From contig NZ_CP011545.1 in the NCBI RefSeq assembly GCF_001021045.1, positions 2,604,001 through 2,668,000 on the forward strand: DNA of 64,000 nucleotides. The letters run 5' to 3'. The notes below the pieces were generated by a model. That model saw only the letters and a program-made list of their open reading frames with translations. It did not search any database and was not told where the DNA came from. Shown one piece after another: positions 60,311 through 64,000 of this stretch (its first letter is position 1; each line of letters opens with the position of its first letter). Source of the DNA: Corynebacterium testudinoris (GTDB taxonomy: Bacteria; Actinomycetota; Actinomycetes; Mycobacteriales; Mycobacteriaceae). Made by a program: the position numbers and the translations under genes.

Positions 60311-60700
60311 ATGCTTATCGACGATCGCGTTGGTAATCCGTGCCGTACACAGCCGCCGCCCTGCGTCGTCCGTGATGGTCACCTCGTGGCTGGTCAGCGT
60401 CCTGCCCAGGCGGATAGCCGTGGCGGTGGCCGTCACCATCCCCTCCCGGCCGGAGGCGTGGTGGGTGGCGTTGATATCCACCCCGACGGCCACCTTGCCC
60501 ATGGTCGAGGCGTGGATGACCGCGGCCCAGGATCCGACGGCCTCCGCGATCGCGACCATCGCCCCGCCGTGGAGGAGCCCGAGTGACTGGCGGTTTCCGT
60601 CGATAGGCATGGTGGCCACCACTTTCTCGGGGGATTGCTCGACGACGGTGACACCCATCTTCTTATCGAGTTCTCCCAGTTCAATGGTCCACGGTTCCAT
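60308..60700 (-). CDS. Hotdog-fold thioesterase (PaaI/YdiI-like)
   Basis: A 130-residue hotdog thioesterase. The motif GLLHGGAMVAIAEAVGSWAAVIHAS contains the HGG helix and the glutamate that is catalytic in YdiI/EntH-like enzymes. It lies between paaH and paaZ and may remove dead-end CoA thioesters, including ring-opened tropone precursors. The start ATG follows AATGGAGCAAC. It was probably convergent with paaH before the insertion. Confidence 0.87.
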   Translation of the reverse strand: MEPWTIELGELDKKMGVTVVEQSPEKVVATMPIDGNRQSLGLLHGGAMVAIAEAVGSWAAVIHASTMGKVAVGVDINATHHASGREGMVTATATAIRLGRTLTSHEVTITDDAGRRLCTARITNAIVDKH

Positions 60701-60747
60701 GTTGCTCCATTCTTTTGTGATCTAGATTATACTAGCCCGAAATCCCT

Positions 60748-60761
60748 ACCGTCCGGTCGGT
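60748..60761. promoter_or_regulatory. PaaR-type operator upstream of paaZ
   Basis: The core ACCG-TCCGGT-CGGT matches the ACCG-N6-CGGT rule of the other three paa sites. It lies 28 bp before the paaZ start. Confidence 0.6.
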
Positions 60762-60788
60762 CACTAATTAGTTTAGGAAGGACACCCC

Positions 60789-62825
60789 ATGTCCCACCTC
60801 GTCCCCAGCTACCTCTCCGGCTCCTGGGTCACCCCGACCCACCCCTCCCGTGTCACGGACGTCCTCGACGCCACCACCGGCGAGCTCGTAGCCACCGTCT
60901 CCACCGAGGGCCTCGACCTCGCTGGCGCCATCGATTACGCCCGCGACGTCGGGCAACGGTACCTCCGCGAGCTCACCATTCATGAACGCGCCCTCAAGCT
61001 CAAAGAGCTCGCCCTGTACCTCGACGAGCACAAAGACGAGCTATATCAGCTGGCCGCCAAGACCGGTGCTACCCCTCGCGACAACGCGATCGACATCGAC
61101 GGCGGCATTTCCACGCTGTTCACCTATTCCTCCAAGGGCCGCCGCGAGCTCCCCAACGGGCACGTCATCGTCGATGGCCCCACGGAGGTGCTCTCCCGCG
61201 ATAGTTCCTTCGTGGCCACCCACATGTACACCACTCTCCCCGGCGTCGCGGTGCAGATCAATGCCTTCAACTTCCCCGTCTGGGGCATGTTGGAGAAGTT
61301 CGCGCCCGCCTTCATCGCCGGCATGCCCACGCTGGTGAAACCCGCCACCCCGACCGGGTACGTTACGGCCGCCTGCGTTCGCCTCATGATCGAGTCCGGC
61401 ATTCTCCCCGAGGGATCCCTCCAGCTCATCTCCGGGTCTGCCCGCGATCTCCTCGATCACCTCGATTACCGCGACCACGTCGCCTTCACCGGCTCCGCCG
61501 CCACCGCCGCCACGCTGCGCTCCCATGACAACGTCCTGCACAACGGCGTGCGGTTCACTGCGGAGGCCGACTCGCTCAACGCCGCCATCCTTGGTGAGGA
61601 CGTTAGCGTCGACTCCCCCGAGTTCGACGCGTTCATTAAGACCCTCTACGTGGAGATGACCGCCAAAGCGGGACAAAAGTGCACTGCCGTGCGTCGCGCC
61701 ATCGTCCCCACCGCCCTCGCCGACACCGTCGCCCATGCCCTCCGCGAGCGCGTGGAAGCGAAAACCCTGGGACCGCTGGTGTCGGTGGAACAGCGCAACG
61801 ATGTGGGGGCGGCCGTCGATAAGCTTATTTCCGCTGGTGGAACCATAGTGACCGGCGGCAGCGACCTGCGGGAGGGCGCGTTCTTCGCGCCGACCATCCT
61901 CTCCTTCGCCGACCCGGACGTGGACGCCGTGCACGAGGTGGAGGCCTTCGGGCCGGTCGTCTCCATCATCGGCTACACCGACACCGACGACGCCATCCGG
62001 CTCGCCGCCCGCGGCCGCGGCTCGCTCGTGGCCTCCGTGATCACCCACTCCCCCGAGCTCGCCGCCCGATTCGCGCTCGGCATCGGCGGGCACCACGGGC
62101 GCCTGCACTTCCTCGACCGGGACGATGCTGCTTCCTCCACCGGGCACGGCTCGCCTCTCCCCCACCTCGTCCACGGTGGACCAGGGCGCGCGGGCGGCGG
62201 CGAGGAACTAGGCGGCATCCGCGGCGTGAAGCACTACATGCAGCGCACGGCCATCCAGGGCTCCCCCGATCATCTGACGGCCATCACTGGCGAGTGGGTA
62301 CGCGGGGCCGCCGTGAACAAAGTCACCCGCGCGGACGTTGCTGCCGGCACCGCCATTCACCCCTTCCGCAAGGACCTGGCTTCGCTGCAGATTGGGGACC
62401 AATTTGCCTCTGACCTGCGCACCGTCACCCTTGACGAGATTCTCGAGTTCGCCGAGAGCACAGGCGACACCTTCTACGCGCACGTTGATGAAGAGGCCGC
62501 CACCGCCAACCCCTTCTTCCCCCGGCGCGTAGCCCACGGTTACCTGCTCGTCTCCTGGGCGGCAGGCCTGTTCGTCGAACCCACCCCCGGGCCCGTGTTG
62601 GCGAACTACGGTTTGGAAAACCTCCGCTTTATCACCCCCGTCACCTACGGCGATTCCGTGCGCGTCGAACTCACGGCCAAGCGCATCACCCCGCGCGTGA
62701 CCGATGACTACGGTGAGGTTTGCTGGGATGCCCAGCTGTTCAACCAGGATGATGAGCTGGTGGCGTCCTATGACGTGCTCACCCTCGTGGAGAAGGTGAA
62801 CACCACCTACGCAGACTGGAGCTGA
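60789..62825 (+). CDS. paaZ: Bifunctional oxepin-CoA hydrolase/aldehyde dehydrogenase PaaZ
   Basis: A 678-residue fusion. The N-terminal aldehyde dehydrogenase (about residues 1-520) has VAFTGSAATAATLRSH and the catalytic cysteine in AKAGQKCTAVRR. The C-terminal MaoC-like hydratase (about 540-678) has FYAHVDEEAATANPFFPRRVAHGYLLVSW. It opens the oxepin-CoA ring and oxidises the resulting aldehyde, preventing toxic by-products. The gene follows TTTAGGAAGGAC. Its stop overlaps the convergent TIGR02206 gene by 19 bp. Confidence 0.95.
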   Translation: MSHLVPSYLSGSWVTPTHPSRVTDVLDATTGELVATVSTEGLDLAGAIDYARDVGQRYLRELTIHERALKLKELALYLDEHKDELYQLAAKTGATPRDNAIDIDGGISTLFTYSSKGRRELPNGHVIVDGPTEVLSRDSSFVATHMYTTLPGVAVQINAFNFPVWGMLEKFAPAFIAGMPTLVKPATPTGYVTAACVRLMIESGILPEGSLQLISGSARDLLDHLDYRDHVAFTGSAATAATLRSHDNVLHNGVRFTAEADSLNAAILGEDVSVDSPEFDAFIKTLYVEMTAKAGQKCTAVRRAIVPTALADTVAHALRERVEAKTLGPLVSVEQRNDVGAAVDKLISAGGTIVTGGSDLREGAFFAPTILSFADPDVDAVHEVEAFGPVVSIIGYTDTDDAIRLAARGRGSLVASVITHSPELAARFALGIGGHHGRLHFLDRDDAASSTGHGSPLPHLVHGGPGRAGGGEELGGIRGVKHYMQRTAIQGSPDHLTAITGEWVRGAAVNKVTRADVAAGTAIHPFRKDLASLQIGDQFASDLRTVTLDEILEFAESTGDTFYAHVDEEAATANPFFPRRVAHGYLLVSWAAGLFVEPTPGPVLANYGLENLRFITPVTYGDSVRVELTAKRITPRVTDDYGEVCWDAQLFNQDDELVASYDVLTLVEKVNTTYADWS

Positions 62826-63496
62826 GCACTACGGGACCGGCGTTCGAACGGCCAGGTCATCACGCCGGCCCACACCGTTCCGAGCAACCCGATCCCCACG
62901 AGCAGATACCAGGGCCACGGCCCCAGGTAGTCCAGTGCGGATGGGATGGGCGGGAGGCCGTTGAGGTAGCCATAGTTGCTGTTGGTGGCGGCGTTGAAGG
63001 CCATCGTCGCGCCCATCCACCCGGCTGACCACCAGGCGGTGGCGCGCAACCAGCGCCACCTCGGTCGATGCCCCAGGCTAAAGACCATGACCAGCGGGAC
63101 GGCGAACACGGCAATGTGCAGCACCCAGTACATGAAGTATTCCGACACCGGGTGGAAGGCGTAGCTGAGGTCAGGGGTGATGATGGATTGCGTGTTCAGC
63201 GTCAGCCCCCAGTAGTAGCTGGGTGCGAGGAACCACCAGCTGCGGGTGATCAGCGCCAATGATGCGAGGACGCGGGTGAGGTCGGAAAGGTGGAATGGCA
63301 GGGAGCGGTGAATATCAAACAGCGCTGGCTGCATGTCCCAGCAGGTCCACACCAATGAGACGACCAGCAGTGTCCACCCGGCGATGGTGACGTAAGTTCC
63401 GTCGCCATTGCGGCGCGCGTAGCTGAGGAGCACGACGGTGACCACCACGGTGGCGGCCAACGCTGCCCAGTGCTCCGCGCTGTAGGGCTGCATCAT
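62807..63496 (-). CDS. TIGR02206-type (YwaF) membrane protein
   Basis: A 229-residue membrane protein with about six helices. Conserved features include the SLPFHLSDLTRVLASL, YYWGLTLNTQSIITPDL and EYFMYWVLH motifs of the YwaF/TIGR02206 family, and the C-terminal NSNYGYLNGLPPIPSALDYLGPWPWYLL. No function is established. It converges on paaZ (19-bp overlap) and is divergent from the nnr gene. Confidence 0.87.
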   Translation of the reverse strand: MMQPYSAEHWAALAATVVVTVVLLSYARRNGDGTYVTIAGWTLLVVSLVWTCWDMQPALFDIHRSLPFHLSDLTRVLASLALITRSWWFLAPSYYWGLTLNTQSIITPDLSYAFHPVSEYFMYWVLHIAVFAVPLVMVFSLGHRPRWRWLRATAWWSAGWMGATMAFNAATNSNYGYLNGLPPIPSALDYLGPWPWYLLVGIGLLGTVWAGVMTWPFERRSRSAQLQSA

Positions 63497-63531
63497 GGTG
63501 ACACACGTTACCGCTAACTACACTCGGGCAC

Positions 63532-64000
63532 ATGGCCTACGTCTATACGGTTGCCCAGGTCCGCGCGGCGGAACAACAGCTTATCGACGTCCAGTTGGCA
63601 CCCGATCAGCTCATGCGCCAGGCTGCGCACGTGGTTGCGGTGACCGCTCGCACGATGTGCGAGGCGCCGGACCGGCGCCGGGTCCTCCTGCTCGTTGGGG
63701 CGGGCGGCAATGGTGGTGACGCGCTGTACGCGGGTGCCGAGCTCTGCAGCACCCATGGCGTCGACGCGGTTCTGCTGGGCCGGGATGGGCGGGTGCACGA
63801 GCGGGCTCTCGAGGCGTTTTCTTCCGCTGGCGGCGTGGTGCTCGATGCCCTGCCTGCCAACATCGGGCTCTACCAGCTCGTCATCGATGGCATCCTCGGG
63901 ATCGGCGGCACCGGTGGGCTTGGAGAAGAATTGGCGCTGTGGCTTTCTTTCACTGAAGAACCGCAACTGCCTGTCCTAGCAATCGACATCCCGTCCGGTG
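63532..64000 (+). CDS. nnr: NAD(P)HX epimerase/dehydratase (partial, 3' end beyond window)
   Basis: The N-terminal YjeF_N domain (MAYVYTVAQVRAAEQQLIDVQ, LLLVGAGGNGGDALYAGAELC, VIDGILGIGGTGGL). It repairs damaged NADH/NADPH hydrates by epimerising them. Most actinobacteria fuse it to a C-terminal dehydratase, which would lie outside this window. The ATG is at 63532 with little spacing evidence for a Shine-Dalgarno. It reaches the window end at about residue 156. Confidence 0.88.
   Translation, partial: MAYVYTVAQVRAAEQQLIDVQLAPDQLMRQAAHVVAVTARTMCEAPDRRRVLLLVGAGGNGGDALYAGAELCSTHGVDAVLLGRDGRVHERALEAFSSAGGVVLDALPANIGLYQLVIDGILGIGGTGGLGEELALWLSFTEEPQLPVLAIDIPSG

Overview
The window is chromosomal DNA of a high-GC actinobacterium, almost certainly a Corynebacterium. 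The evidence is the rpsF-ssb-rplI-dnaB neighbourhood without rpsR, an actinobacterial rRNA operon with a tRNA-free 16S-23S spacer, an Lsr2-type nucleoid protein, corynebacterial small proteins (DUF6474, DUF5318), inositol-1-phosphate synthase, and many start codons with no Shine-Dalgarno sequence, as expected for leaderless mRNAs. Both edges cut genes: a Tat-exported PhoD-type phosphatase on the left and an NAD(P)HX-repair protein on the right.

Layout. 1-14.1 kb: housekeeping, stress and transport genes (phoD, HAD phosphatase, msrA, sodA, LysR plus MFS exporter, RecB-like nuclease, DUF6474, lsr2, two-component system, second YidC-type insertase, TetR, GlsB-like protein, universal stress protein). 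14.2-15.3 kb: a possible 47-residue peptide gene whose ATG overlaps that of a divergent RluA-type pseudouridine synthase. 15.4-21.4 kb: a complete rRNA operon on the minus strand (16S at high coordinates, then 23S, then 5S) with leader and terminator. 21.5-32.8 kb: a GntR-regulated ABC transporter, a NYN protein, PspA, thioredoxin, a copper module (copZ, CsoR-like promoter, copA), two MFS transporters and small hypotheticals. 32.9-36.5 kb: dnaB, rplI, ssb and rpsF on the minus strand. A gap of about 580 bp upstream of dnaB carries several DnaA boxes. 36.7-47.4 kb: a cell-wall group (small membrane protein, GT87 mannosyltransferase-like protein, class A PBP), then ino1, MarR, Usp, TrhO, DUF1846 and a Nei/Fpg glycosylase.

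47.4-62.8 kb is an almost complete aerobic phenylacetate catabolic locus. It holds an MHS-type permease and paaK, the TetR regulator PaaR, a PaaI thioesterase, the long run paaABCDEGJFH, a second hotdog thioesterase, and paaZ. Four palindromes sharing the core ACCG-N6-CGGT (or a one-base variant) lie upstream of paaK, paaR/paaI, paaA and paaZ, and define a probable PaaR regulon. The encoded route is phenylacetate to phenylacetyl-CoA, ring epoxidation, isomerisation to oxepin-CoA, ring opening, and beta-oxidation to acetyl-CoA and succinyl-CoA.

The most unusual observation is that this locus is interrupted by a small TetR plus HPP-family membrane-protein cassette. The cassette is bounded by a perfect 36-bp direct repeat of the 3' end of paaH, and carries its own twin palindromic operators. 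It looks like a recently gained module that kept paaH intact. Other points of interest are the DnaA-box cluster next to dnaB, the candidate 47-residue peptide, an Lsr2 with RGT in place of the usual RGR, and a copper-responsive palindrome fitted into a promoter spacer. No CRISPR array, tRNA, transposase or phage gene was recognised.
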